From Candidatus Dechloromonas phosphorivorans (GTDB taxonomy: Bacteria; Pseudomonadota; Gammaproteobacteria; Burkholderiales; Rhodocyclaceae): 64,000 nt of DNA. Positions 37,791 to 47,453 of the stretch are shown in pieces. Both the position numbers and the translations under genes were made by a program. Within the stretch, counting starts at the first letter, position 1; each line of letters starts with the position of its first letter. The notes beneath the pieces were generated by a model. That model was not told where the DNA came from, did not search any database, and saw only the letters and a list, made by a program, of their open reading frames with translations. The stretch is taken from contig JADKIP010000014.1 of NCBI GenBank assembly GCA_016721185.1, positions 558,001 through 622,000 on the forward strand. The letters are read 5' to 3'.

Positions 37791-37866
37791 TGGCGTCCCC
37801 ACGGGGATTCGAACCCCGGTCGCCGCCGTGAAAGGGCGGTGTCCTAGGCCTCTAGACGATGGGGAC
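37791..37866 (-). tRNA. tRNA-Glu (TTC), second copy
   Basis: 76 nt, same sequence as 37395-37470. An unused potential attB for the island integrase. Confidence 0.96.
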
Positions 37867-37890
37867 CCGGACTATCTTCTTTCGCACTTT

Positions 37891-37966
<76 letters not shown>

Positions 37967-38031
37967 GCCGCGAAAGAAGGCCGCATTATAGGGAGCGCTC
38001 GAATCCTTGTAAATAGGTATTCCGCTATTTC

Positions 38032-39422
38032 TTAGATATTTTGTGCCAGAGCGGCGGAGACTCTGGCACGACCAATCAAAACGATCAACGCATCGACCGA
38101 TGGGGTTTGAGTTTGGCCGGTCAAAATCACGCGCAATGGCATGGCTAGTTTCGGCATCTTCAAACCATGCTTGGCGACAGTTTCTTGATTAATGCGTTGA
38201 TGGCTGGTGTTTCCCAGGTAACGCTGGCGATGCCCATCGTGAAATCAGCGAGTGCCAAGCGTGCCTCATCGGTCAGGTGCTGAGCCAATAGTTCAGGGTT
38301 AGGTGTGACTTGGGTATAGAAAATTTCGACCGCATCGGCAAGTACGTTGAGCGTATTACAGCGATCCACGTAGAGGGAGGTCGCTTGTTCGAGACTCGGT
38401 CCCGCATCAATGTTGATGCCACGAACGCTCAGGCGCGCTTTCACTTTGGCAGATAGTTCGGCGATCGGTGTTTGCTTCATGTAATGCTGGTTTAGCCAGA
38501 GCAATTTTTCGGTGTTGAACTGGGCGGCTGAAGCGGTAATGTGGTCGAGATCGAACCACTCGACGAATTGCTGACGGGAAAAGACCTCCTCGTCACCGTG
38601 CGACCAGCCGAGCCGGGCCAGGTAGTTGATGACTGCCTCAGGCAGGAAGCCATCCTCATCATATTGCATCACGGAAACGGCCCCGTGGCGCTTTGAGAGT
38701 TTGGCGCCGTCGTCACCAAGAATCATTGACAGGTGGGCGTATTGTGGAATTTCAGCGCCGAGTGCTTGGAGAATGTTGATCTGGCGCGGCGTGTTGTTGA
38801 CATGGTCATCGCCACGAATGACGTGGGTGATACCCATATCCCAATCATCGACGCAAACGCAGAAGTTATAGGTGGGTGTGCCGTCGGCGCGTGCAATGAT
38901 CAGGTCGTCCAACTCTGTATTGGCAAACTCGATACGTCCTTTGACTTGATCCTCCCAAGTAACCACACCATTTTTCGGGTTTTTAAAGCGGATAACGGAT
39001 GGTGTTGCTGGCGGGGTCGGCAAAACCTTATCCTCTTCAGGGCGCCAGCGGCCATCGTAGCGAGGCTTTTCCTTGCGTGCTTCTTGCTCTGCTCGCAAAA
39101 CATCCAGTTCTTCGCGGCTTGTGTAGCAGTGGTATGCGCTACCGTTGGCCAGCATCTGTTGGATAACTTCTTTGTAGCGATCCATTCGCTGCATTTGGTA
39201 GAACGGGCCTTCGTCGTGGGCCAGGCCAAGCCATTGCATGCCATCCAGAATGGCTTGAACAGCTTCCGGCGTGGAGCGCGCAACATCGGTGTCTTCAATG
39301 CGCAAAACAAAGGTGCCACCGTGATGGCGGGCAAATGCCCAGGAGAACAAGGCGGTGCGTGCGCCACCAATGTGGAGGTAGCCGGTGGGGCTGGGGGCAA
39401 AACGAGTGCGGACAGGCTTCAT
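38032..39422 (-). CDS. gltX: glutamyl-tRNA synthetase, with an apparent 1-base loss near the 3' end
   Basis: Class I synthetase charging tRNA-Glu. Motifs: HIGH as PTGYLHIGGARTALFSWA, KMSKS as GAKLSKRHGAVSV, zinc-less middle, anticodon-binding helical domain at the end. As read, the frame stops at 38160 after 420 aa (LIKKLSPSMV). If one A is restored at the AAGAAA near 38190 it continues as ETVAKHGLKMPKLAMPLRVI, LTGQTQTPSVDALIVLIGRA and RVSAALAQNI to a TAA at 38032, giving 463 aa, the normal length. As the gene is essential, a sequence error is the likeliest explanation. The tRNA cassettes for Glu lie just downstream on the same strand. Confidence 0.92.
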
Positions 39423-39677
39423 GGAAGAGCAATCTATACTGGAACGAAGCCACGTATTTTAGCCGACACGCGTTTGGGCAATGTGCTTGTGACTATCTGT
39501 AGTCAGGTTCTCTATCGAATATGTCTCATCCAGCAACCTGCAAGTCGCCGATTTATGCGGACAAAGAAGGCAAGTCGAATTCGAATTGAATGTTACGCAA
39601 CGGTGTCTGGCTAGCCCAATTCAATTTGTATGCGATAACTGTAGTTTGCTTCAGGGATACATGACTTGATCGATTGA

Positions 39678-40031
39678 TCAAACCAGTAATTGGCGCGTTT
39701 CCTTGAAATACTGAAAGATTCGTTGTTCAACTCGAGCATCGATCATCTGTTCAGGATGCCTTCCATTCGGGCAGGGAAGGTGGGGTGTTGTTCCAAACAA
39801 GCGGCAGATCAATGGGCGTTCGTCGTAGCTCTGGCAACCATTTTCCCCGAGGTGAGGGCAGCTTAGGTCCGCGAGTGCTTTGGCATGGATTTCGTCACTT
39901 ATGACGGGGAGTTGAGCCATTTCGTGACTGGATGCAGTAACCGGCCCACAGCAGTCGTGGCAGCCAGGTGTGCACTCAAAAGATGGGATGTTTCGTCTGA
40001 AAAATCGAATTTTCTCGCTGTGGGTGTGCAT
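39678..40031 (-). CDS. YkgJ-family cysteine cluster protein
   Basis: 117 aa with the Cys pattern of the family: CTPGCHDCCG (about 20-29), SCPHLGENGCQSYDERPLIC (about 57-76) and RLFGTTPHLPCPNGR. Binds Zn or Fe-S by family expectation. Cytoplasmic; function unknown. It follows the Crp/Fnr gene by 21 nt and may be in one transcript with it. Confidence 0.87.
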   Translation of the reverse strand: MHTHSEKIRFFRRNIPSFECTPGCHDCCGPVTASSHEMAQLPVISDEIHAKALADLSCPHLGENGCQSYDERPLICRLFGTTPHLPCPNGRHPEQMIDARVEQRIFQYFKETRQLLV

Positions 40032-40052
40032 CTCGTTTTGCGTGATTGGTTT

Positions 40053-40748
40053 TCAGGATTCGTACTTGCGGAGAGAGGCGACGCTGGCAATATGAATTTT
40101 CTTACCATCCACTTGAATCAGTCCGAGACTTGTCAGTTCATTCAGCGTGCGCGAAAAATGCTCTTGAGTGAGATTGAGGCGGGATGCGATAACGCCCTTG
40201 TTACTGGAAAGAGTCAAAACAATATTGGTGGCATTTTGGCTATTTTCCGGTAGTTCGCGCATCAGATAGCCAATGACGCGTTGCTTGCTGGATTGTAATG
40301 AGTACGACTCGACATCATTCATCAACTGGTGCAAACGCATGGCCATGCTAGCCAGCATCTTATGGGCCAGATCGTGATGATTTTCAAGTTCCTCGAAGAT
40401 GACGGTTTTGGAAACATGCAAAAGCTTGGCGTTACTCAGCGCTTGCGCCGACACCACATAAGGTGTGTCGAGAAACATGATTGCTTCGCCGAAACTCTGA
40501 CCCTCATTCACGATTTCGATGATCTTTTCGTTGCCTTGCGCTGAGGTCAACGTCAGTTTGATCTGGCCTTTAATCAATAAATGGATGCCCGTATATGCGT
40601 CCCCTTTATTAAACAAGGTTTCACCCTTGTTTATACGAACTTCCCGGGTGGCATTTGCGACACGGGAAACTTCAGTGGGCGACAGTCCACTGAATAGGGG
40701 AATGCGTTTCAGGAGCGCTTCAATGTTGATCGCTTGATTGGCCGGCAT
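40053..40748 (-). CDS. Crp/Fnr-family regulator
   Basis: 231 aa from ATG 40748 (AGGAAAG 6 nt upstream); a longer open frame exists upstream. cNMP-type beta-barrel domain (GETLFNKGDAYTGIHLLIKG, EGQSFGEAIMF), dimer helix, and HTH_Crp domain with LSSNKGVIASRLNLTQEHFS. No N-terminal Cys cluster, so not an [4Fe-4S] FNR; resembles the Dnr/NnrR-like heme or NO-sensing branch or a CRP-like branch (uncertain). Target genes not obvious nearby. Confidence 0.88.
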   Translation of the reverse strand: MPANQAINIEALLKRIPLFSGLSPTEVSRVANATREVRINKGETLFNKGDAYTGIHLLIKGQIKLTLTSAQGNEKIIEIVNEGQSFGEAIMFLDTPYVVSAQALSNAKLLHVSKTVIFEELENHHDLAHKMLASMAMRLHQLMNDVESYSLQSSKQRVIGYLMRELPENSQNATNIVLTLSSNKGVIASRLNLTQEHFSRTLNELTSLGLIQVDGKKIHIASVASLRKYES

Positions 40749-40940
40749 GATCTTTCCTGTTGAAAATACAAAGAGCCAGTAAGCGAATTTAGCTGCACCA
40801 GTATTGCTGCTCCCTTGCTTGTGGCTGAACTTTAGCAGCTTTGCCACAAGGTTTTTCTCATTGCTCGGTGAATCGTATAGTGGTCCCCGGTTTCAAGACA
40901 GCGGTTTAAGCTGTACGCTGTCATAAGGAACGAGCAGTAA

Positions 40941-41691
40941 TGAGGTTCCCCCTGTATTTCGTCTGCCAATGGGTGGATTTTATGCTACCTGTTTTTCCTG
41001 CTGTTGCTCATTGAGCCAGTTCTCCATTAACTGCATCGGTGATCTGTAACCCAAGGTCGAATGCTGCCGTTTCCGGTTGTAGAACACCTCAATGTACTCA
41101 AAGCTGGTGGCCTTCATGTCGGCGTGGGTTACGTAGCGAATGCCATGGTAACGCTCGTTTTTGAAGCTATTGAACCAGCTTTCAGTGGGCGCATTGTCCC
41201 AGCAATTTCCTTTGCGGCTCATCGAGCAGACCATGCCGTATTCCTTGAGCTTGTCCTGAAAGGCATGGCTGGCGTACTGGCTGCCTCGGTCGGAGTGATG
41301 CATCAAGCCTTGTTTGGCAATCCAGGCGTACTTCACAGGACATCCCTTGCGAAGTACGCCGTCGCTTTTTTTAGCGATTTCATTCTCCCGCTTGAGCCGC
41401 AGGTTCTCGACGCGCAGTCTGGATAGCTCCATTTCTTCGGGCGTTACCTCTCTGCTTCCCGCGCCTTTGAGTTTGCCCTCTGCTGACGCTTTTACCCAGT
41501 TACGCAAGGTCTGATCGCCCAGTCCGAGCTCCTTGGTCACGGTGCTGATACTTTGCCCGTCCTTTACTCGCTTGACCGCCAGTTCCTTGAACTCGGTCGT
41601 GTATGCCTGCTTCGCTATCTTCATTTCGTGCCTTCCAAAAGTGACTCAATTTTAGGTCATCCTTGGCAGACTAATTTTCGGAGGAAGCTCA
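40941..41691 (-). mobile_element. internally deleted IS3-family element
   Basis: Only 751 bp, against 1.2-1.3 kb for normal IS3 elements, but both imperfect terminal repeats are intact (40941-40969 and 41663-41691; outer TGAG...CTCA). The left end is identical to the end of the IS3 remnant at 14399-14427. Confidence 0.82.
40980..41624 (-). CDS. OrfA-OrfB fusion from the deleted IS3 element
   Basis: 214 aa, one open frame. Residues 1-90 are OrfA: helix-turn-helix (YTTEFKELAVKRVKDGQSIS, LGLGDQTLRNWVKAS) and leucine zipper (ELSRLRVENLRLKRENEIAK). From about residue 100 it is the C-terminal half of OrfB: LMHHSDRGSQYASHAFQDKL, MSRKGNCWDNAPTESWFNSF, IEVFYNRKRQHSTLGYRSP. The first catalytic Asp region is deleted, so it cannot catalyse transposition but could still bind the ends, as a possible inhibitor. 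Confidence 0.8.
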   Translation of the reverse strand: MKIAKQAYTTEFKELAVKRVKDGQSISTVTKELGLGDQTLRNWVKASAEGKLKGAGSREVTPEEMELSRLRVENLRLKRENEIAKKSDGVLRKGCPVKYAWIAKQGLMHHSDRGSQYASHAFQDKLKEYGMVCSMSRKGNCWDNAPTESWFNSFKNERYHGIRYVTHADMKATSFEYIEVFYNRKRQHSTLGYRSPMQLMENWLNEQQQEKQVA

Positions 41692-41821
41692 CGTTGGTCT
41701 GGAACAACCCGAAACTGGGCACCGGTCGTTGCCGTGACGCTTAACCCTGAACGCTATTGCATCGTCAAAGCGCATTCGGAAATCAGCTTTATTCAGCCGT
41801 TGGCTGCATGAGTGAGGCGAT

Positions 41822-42915
41822 AACGCCGGGCTGACCGTGCCGGTCACCGACCCGCTGACGGGCGAAATTCGCCAGGCTGCCATCTTCGTCGCCATTCTCG
41901 GCGCCTCGAATTACACCTACTGCGACGTCACCTGGAGTCAGACCCTGCCGGACTGGACGGCCAGCCATGTCCGAGCCCTGGAATTCTTCGGCGGCGTGCC
42001 GGCCATGCTGGTCCCAGACAATCTGAAGAGTGGCGTCAACAAAGCCTGCTATTACGACCCCGAACTCAATCCCAGCTATCGTGACCTGGCCGTTCATTAC
42101 GCCACCGCCGTCGTGCCGGCCCGGCCGTATCGCCCGAAAGACAAGGCCAAGGCGGAGGCCGGCGTCCTGCTCGTCGAACGCTGGGTCCTGGCCCGACTAC
42201 GCAACCAGCGCTTCTTCTGTCTCAGCGAGCTCAATCGGCACATTGCCGAACTGATGCTGGCCCTGAACCGCCGGCCATTCAAGAAGCTGCCGGGCTCCCG
42301 CGAGACTGCCTTTGCCGAGATGGACCGTCCGGCGTTACGCCCGTTGCCGGAAACCCGTTACGAATTTGCCGAATGGAAGGTGGCGACGGTCGGTATCGAT
42401 TACCACGTTGAGTTCGACCACCATTACTACTCCGTGCCCTACCGCTTCGCCCGGCAGAAAGTGGATGCCCGCGCCACCAGCACGACCGTCGAACTGTTTC
42501 ATCGCGGGAGTCGCATCGCCAGCCATGTGCGCAGCACCCTTCGTGGCCGACACACGACGGTGGATGCCCACATGACCCCGGCCCACCAAGCTGTTCAGGG
42601 CTGGAATGTACCTCGGCTGATGGAGTGGGCCGGGCGTATCGGGCCGCACGCCAAAGCCGTCATCGAACATGTCCTGCATCAACGCCGCCATCCACAGCAG
42701 GGCTACCGCAGTTGCCTGGGCATTCTGCGTTTATCGAAGACTTACAGCGAGGACCGCCTGGAGGCGGCGTGCGAGCGGGCCATCGACATCAATGCACTCT
42801 CGTACGGCAGCCTGAAATCCATCTTGAAGCATGGCCTGGACATCAAGCGCCTGACGGTGCCAGCCCAGACCTCTTTGCCTCTGGAACACGCCAACGTGCG
42901 TGGTCCGCATTACTA
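41822..42915 (+). pseudogene. IstA fragment of a second IS21-type element
   Basis: Starts inside the protein at NAGLTVPVTDPLTGEIRQA and runs through ASNYTYCDVTWSQTLPDWTA, MLVPDNLKSGVNKACYYDP, PYRPKDKAKAEAGVLLVERW and YHVEFDHHYYSVPYRF to HANVRGPHYYH. The N-terminal 130-150 residues with the HTH are missing, and the end runs into the IS256 leader instead of istB. The sequence differs clearly from the IS21 at 31821-34619. The 41692-41821 stretch before it is unassigned. Confidence 0.82.
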
Positions 42916-42941
42916 CCACTTGTCAGCAATAAGGAGCATGT

Positions 42942-44186
42942 ATGCCAAGCAAGACGATCAAGAAGCAAGGGGCAGTGATGCTGCACAGTATTCCCAAAGA
43001 ACTCATTGACCAGATGGTCAGCGGCCCGATGGATGCCGAGGCGGTCAATGCGGCCTCGATGGCGTTCAAGAAGGCGCTGATCGAACGCATACTGAGTGCG
43101 GAACTCAGTCATCACCTCGGCTACTTGCCCGGCGCCGACAAGCCTAGCGAAGCCAGCAATCACCGCAACGGCGCCAGTGGCAAGACCGTGCTGACTGAAG
43201 AGGGGCCGCTTCGGATCGACGTTCCGCGCGACCGTCAGGGTAGCTTCGAGCCCCTGCTCATCCCCAAGCACGAGCGTCGCTTCACCGGTTTCGACGACAA
43301 AATCGTCGCCATGTACGCCCGGGGCATGACGGTACGCGAGATTCAGGGATTTCTGGCCGAGCAATACGGCACCGAGGTTTCAATGGACTTCATCAGCTCG
43401 GTCACCGATACCGTGATGACCGAAGTCACCGCCTGGCAGTCACGCCCGCTGGAAGGAGTGTATCCGGTCGTCTTCTTCGACGCCCTGCGGGTCAAGATTC
43501 GCGAGGACGCAGTGGTTCGCAACAAGGCCATCTACCTCGCACTCGGCGTGTTGCCGGACGGTACGCGGGACATCTTCGGGCTGTGGATCGAAAACACCGA
43601 GGGCGCCAAGTTCTGGATGAAGGTCTTCAATGATCTCAAGACGCGCGGAGTGCAGGACATCCTGATCGCCGTCACCGACGGTTTGAAGGGCATGCCTGAA
43701 GCACTGGCCGCCGCCTTCCCGGCCACCACGCTGCAAACCTGCATCGTTCATCTGATTCGCAACAGCCTCGACTACGCCAGTTGGAAGGACCGCAAGGCGC
43801 TGGCGGCGGCGATCAAGCCGATTTAAACGGCACCCAGCGCCGAAGCGGCCCTGGCCGAACTGGAGGCCTTTGCACAGGGGCCGTGGGGCGAGAAATTCCC
43901 TACCGTGGCCGCTGCCTGGCGTCGAGTGATTCCGTTCTTTGCCTTCCCGCCCGCGATACGCCGGGTGATCTATACGACCAATGCCATTGAAAGCATCAAC
44001 GCCCGACTGCGCAAGATCATCAAGACACGCGGGCATTTCCCGAGTGACGATGCTGCCAGCAAACTGATCTGGCTGGCCTTGCGCAATATCACCGCTGATT
44101 GGGGACGGGCGGCCAAGGATTGGAAGGACGCCATGAACCAATTTGCCATCCTCTATGCCGAACGCTTTGAAGCGGCCCGCGGCTAA
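42942..44186 (+). pseudogene. IS256-family (mutator) transposase with a premature stop
   Basis: 414 codons in one frame, interrupted by a TAA at 43824-43826 (AAIKPI*TAPSAEAALAEL, where the family has Tyr). DDE residues: VVFFDALRVKIRED, LIAVTDGLKGMPEAL and TTNAIESINARLRK, with the last one beyond the stop. A single C/T to A change explains the defect. It separates the IstA fragment from the qseC-like gene. Confidence 0.88.
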
Positions 44187-44351
44187 AATGACCACCGACT
44201 TTCCCACCGCGCCGTCGGCCTACGGTCTAAACGGACCTTCGGCCGACGTCACCGTGGAAAAGTCTATTCACGCCTCACACACAGAAATTCTGACACCCCC
44301 GCGTCGGGCTGGATTGGTCTCGATCCATTGCCAATACGCAGACATTGTTGC

Positions 44352-45704
44352 TTAACTGAACGCATCCATTCCCGTCGGCCAGAACACCCTTACGCTTAGT
44401 CCCGGTGGCGGTTTTGCCTCGGCCAATTCAAGCCGGGCGCCGTGTAGTTCAGCAATACGGGCGACGATCGCCAGCCCCAGGCCGCTACCAGGTTGTTCAT
44501 CCTGATTCAGACGATGAAAGCGGCGCAATACCGCTTCACGTTGATTGGCCGGAATGCCCGGACCACTGTCGCTGACGTAGATTTCCACACTTCCAGCGTT
44601 CTGCCTGATGGTTACACGAACCCGCCCATTTTCCGGGGTGTAGCGGATGGCGTTATCAACCAGATTCCTGATCAAAACCCGCAACCATTCGGCTTGGCCA
44701 AGCACGCGGCAGGGTTGGTCGGCATGCAGCTCGAAGTCGATATTTCTGGTCAGAATCTGTGGCCCCAGATCGGCACAAACGGACTCTGCGACCTTTGCCA
44801 GATCAACTACCTGCGGGTTGGGCGGGCCGGATTCAGGATCGAGGCGGGCCAGTTGCAACATTTGATCAATCAGATGTGAGGCGCGGCTCAGGCCGCTTTG
44901 CAACTGGCCGAGCGAACGGTCGCGCTCCTTGTCGTCGCGGGCGCGCAGGGCAACTTGAAGCTGGGTTTGCAGCGCGGCGAGCGGCGTTCTCAGTTCGTGG
45001 GCGGCATCGGCGGTGAATCGGCGTTCGGTTTCGAGGGCGGTATCGACGCGCTGAAAGAGGCCGTTCAGCGCCTCCAGCATGGTGCGGATTTCTTCGGGGG
45101 CGGTCGCCGGGATGACTGGTTGCAGTTGCTGCGGGGCGCGGCTGGCAATTTGTCGGGCGATACCGTCCAGCGAGGATAGGCCGTGGCGGGTGGCGAGCCA
45201 GACCCAGAAGCCGATCAGCGGCAGGCCGAAGAGGGCGGGCAGGAGCAGCCGCCAGGCAATGTGGCCGATCAGGTCGTCGCGGATATGGTGGTTTTCGCTG
45301 ACCTGTACTTGTAGGTTGCGTTCTTCATTCCACTGACTGAAGTAGCGCCAGTGTTCGCCATCGCCGCTCGCTTCGGAAAAGCCGTTTGCTGCGGTCAACG
45401 GCGTTTCCGGGGCATTATTCGAGCGCATCAGCAGCTTGCCGTCGGCCCGCCAGATCTGGAAGCGCAGCCGGCGCTGGTATTTATGGGCGACATCGCCGAG
45501 ATCTTCGATGTATTCGCCCTCGTCGTGGCTGGCCAGCGCGAGCAGGGTTTGGGCGGCCTGGGCGAGTTGGGCGTCGAACAGTTCATCGACTTCGTGATGG
45601 GCGTCGATGTAACTGAACACCATGGTCACCAGCCAGGCGGCAGCCACGCCGCCGAGCAGCAGGCCGAGCAGGCGGCGGCGCAGGGAAAACCAGGCGGTGG
45701 TCAT
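44352..45704 (-). CDS. QseC/PmrB-like sensor histidine kinase
   Basis: 450 aa. TM1 (RRLLGLLLGGVAAAWLVTMV), a periplasmic sensor of about 120 residues (acidic; DEGEYIEDLGD), TM2 (LLLPALFGLPLIGFWVWLAT), HAMP-like linker, HisKA with the phospho-His in FTADAAHELRTPLAALQTQL, and HATPase (NLVDNAIRYTPENG, DSGPGIP, GSGLGLAIVARI). Its start overlaps the response regulator stop by 4 nt. Last gene of a five-gene operon with SHP/DHC/cytochrome b. Contains a copy of the dispersed motif (45387-45399). Confidence 0.92.
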   Translation of the reverse strand: MTTAWFSLRRRLLGLLLGGVAAAWLVTMVFSYIDAHHEVDELFDAQLAQAAQTLLALASHDEGEYIEDLGDVAHKYQRRLRFQIWRADGKLLMRSNNAPETPLTAANGFSEASGDGEHWRYFSQWNEERNLQVQVSENHHIRDDLIGHIAWRLLLPALFGLPLIGFWVWLATRHGLSSLDGIARQIASRAPQQLQPVIPATAPEEIRTMLEALNGLFQRVDTALETERRFTADAAHELRTPLAALQTQLQVALRARDDKERDRSLGQLQSGLSRASHLIDQMLQLARLDPESGPPNPQVVDLAKVAESVCADLGPQILTRNIDFELHADQPCRVLGQAEWLRVLIRNLVDNAIRYTPENGRVRVTIRQNAGSVEIYVSDSGPGIPANQREAVLRRFHRLNQDEQPGSGLGLAIVARIAELHGARLELAEAKPPPGLSVRVFWPTGMDAFS

Positions 45705-46357
45705 TTGGCGATGGTGTAGCCGACGCCGCGCAGGGTGCGGATCAACTCGCTGCCCAGCTTTTTGCGCAGGTGGTGAATGTGCACTTCGAGGGCGTTGCTG
45801 TCCGGTTCGTCACGCCAGCCGTAAATGGATTGTTCCAGTTGGGTACGGGTCAGCACGCGGCCGGCATTTTCGAGCAGTTGCTGTAATAGAGAGAACTCGC
45901 GGCTCGAAAGCTCCACGAGCAGCCCGGCTTGGGTAACGGTATGCGCCGCCGGGTCGAGGGCGAGATCGCCGTGGATCAGCAGCGGCTCGGCCCGGCCGGC
46001 ACTGCGCCGGGTGAGGGCACGAATGCGGGCGGTCAGTTCGTCGAGATCAATCGGCTTGACGAGGTAATCGTCGGCACCGGCATCAAGGCCGGCGACCTTC
46101 TCGCCGGTGGCATCACGCGCTGTCAGAATCAGGATCGGCATGTTTTGGCCACGGCGGCGGGCACGGCTCAAAACCTCCATGCCGGAAAGGCGCGGCAGGC
46201 CGAGATCAAGCACGACAAAATCGAAGGTTTCCGATTGCAGCGCCTGATCAGCGGAATTGCCGTCCTTTAGCCAGTCGACCGCAAACCCGGCTTGGCGCAG
46301 GCCGATGGTCAGGCCGTCGCCCAATTGAGGATCATCTTCGACAAGCAGTATGCGCAT
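45701..46357 (-). CDS. QseB/PmrA-like OmpR-family response regulator
   Basis: 218 aa. Receiver with MRILLVEDDPQLGDGLTIGL, phospho-Asp in FVVLDLGLPRLSGMEVL, Thr in LILTARDA, Lys in YLVKPIDLDEL. The winged helix has LSSREFSLLQQLLENAGRVL and SNALEVHIHHLRKKLGSELI. Members of this branch bind CTTAA(G)-N5-6 repeats. Such boxes lie at 47907-47945, upstream of its own operon, and at 11384-11400 before czcB. It sits 12 nt after the cytochrome b gene. Confidence 0.92.
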   Translation of the reverse strand: MRILLVEDDPQLGDGLTIGLRQAGFAVDWLKDGNSADQALQSETFDFVVLDLGLPRLSGMEVLSRARRRGQNMPILILTARDATGEKVAGLDAGADDYLVKPIDLDELTARIRALTRRSAGRAEPLLIHGDLALDPAAHTVTQAGLLVELSSREFSLLQQLLENAGRVLTRTQLEQSIYGWRDEPDSNALEVHIHHLRKKLGSELIRTLRGVGYTIAK

Positions 46358-46369
46358 CGCCGGATTCTA

Positions 46370-46975
46370 TCAGCTGGCTATCCACCAGCTGGCGGCGGCG
46401 ACCCAGAGCAGCAGCAGGACAGCGGCGATTGGCCGAGCCGATGGAATGGCTTGTTCCGGCAACCCTTGCTTGCGCCCGGTCAGCATGGCCGGTACCAGGT
46501 TTTCACCATGCAGCAGGCTGCCGGAGAAGACGCCGATCAGATGAATGAAGACGACGGTCAACATCGCCGAGGCCAGGCCTTCGTGGAGTTCCTCGAACAA
46601 ATGACCGCCGATGTCGTTGTAAATCGCCCAGCCGGAAAGGCCGCTCAGGATGCCGAGGCCGAGCAGCAGCATAATGGCCCAGCCACCGGCTGGATTGTGG
46701 CCGACGTGATGCGCTGGTTCCAGCTTGAGCAGGCTGTTGGCGTATTCCTTGACAGCAATTGGGCCGCGAACGAAATCAACAAAGCGGGCATAGCGGCTGC
46801 CGATGAAGCCCCAGGGCAGCCGGAAGGTGGCCACCGCGAGCACGACGCCGCCAGAAACTGCATGCACCAGACGGAAGGTTTCGCTTTCCGCAGTCAGCCA
46901 GGCCAGCACAAAACCGCCGACCATCAGCCAGTGGCCGATGCGTACCGGCCAGTCCCAGACAAGAATTTTTGGCAT
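46370..46975 (-). CDS. cytochrome b561-type membrane subunit
   Basis: 201 aa, four to five TM helices. Likely heme ligands are His residues in RIGHWLMVGGF, LVHAVSGGVV and HEGLASAMLTVVFIHLIGV. Matches the Ni/Fe-hydrogenase-type b cytochrome family that accompanies SHP and DHC. It should pass electrons from the quinone pool to the diheme cytochrome in the periplasm. 3 nt after the diheme gene. Confidence 0.9.
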   Translation of the reverse strand: MPKILVWDWPVRIGHWLMVGGFVLAWLTAESETFRLVHAVSGGVVLAVATFRLPWGFIGSRYARFVDFVRGPIAVKEYANSLLKLEPAHHVGHNPAGGWAIMLLLGLGILSGLSGWAIYNDIGGHLFEELHEGLASAMLTVVFIHLIGVFSGSLLHGENLVPAMLTGRKQGLPEQAIPSARPIAAVLLLLWVAAASWWIAS

Positions 46976-46978
46976 GGT

Positions 46979-47452
46979 TTATCTCCTCAGTTCAGGAATG
47001 CTGATGTCGTGTTCGCTGTAGTTGCCCTGGGCCGCGCCGCGATGGCAGGCTTCGCAATTGGCGGCCGATTTGATGCGCGGGTCTTTCCAGGTTTTCGCGG
47101 AAATCTCCCGATGTTTGCGGATGAAGCGGGCCGTCTGGGTAATGCGCGGGGGCTCGCCAGCGCTGCCCAGTTTGCCGGCGTCGCCGGCGTAGCGTTCAAG
47201 GAAAGCAGCGATTTCCTGCCCATTTTTGCCGTCGACCGCAGCATCTGTGCCGAAGTGATCTTTCAGGCCGCTGACCGTGCGTCGCCAGTCGTTCGCCGAA
47301 AGCAGGGCGGGGGGAAAAGCCAGGTGGCAACTGCCGCACTCAGCCTTGTAACTGGCCGGCGTGTTGGTCGGGAGCGGCATGCGATCGGCAAAGGCGGGCG
47401 GGGGTAGAACGACAGCCATGCCAAAAAGTACTGTTAAAGCAATGCGTTTCAT
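46979..47452 (-). CDS. diheme cytochrome c (DHC)
   Basis: 157 aa; signal peptide MKRIALTVLFGMAVVLPPPAFA|DRM. Two CxxCH sites: ECGSCHLAFP (about 41) and NCEACHRGA (about 136). Architecture matches DHC, the redox partner of SHP in Rhodobacter and Shewanella gene clusters. The dispersed motif is embedded at 47231-47243 (codons for DAAVDGK). Confidence 0.9.
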   Translation of the reverse strand: MKRIALTVLFGMAVVLPPPAFADRMPLPTNTPASYKAECGSCHLAFPPALLSANDWRRTVSGLKDHFGTDAAVDGKNGQEIAAFLERYAGDAGKLGSAGEPPRITQTARFIRKHREISAKTWKDPRIKSAANCEACHRGAAQGNYSEHDISIPELRR

Positions 47453-47453
47453 T

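Noticed and set aside
38150..38200. Programmed frameshift in gltX
   Set aside because: No slippery heptamer or downstream structure is evident, and no such regulation is known for GltX; base loss explains it.
39666..39681. TTGAT...ATCAA resembling an FNR/ANR box
   Set aside because: The spacer is 6 nt rather than 4, and it lies at the 3' end of the YkgJ gene, not in a promoter.
46292..47407. 371-codon plus-strand frame opposite the cytochrome genes
   Set aside because: Antisense to three heme proteins with clear CxxCH motifs; no domain of its own.
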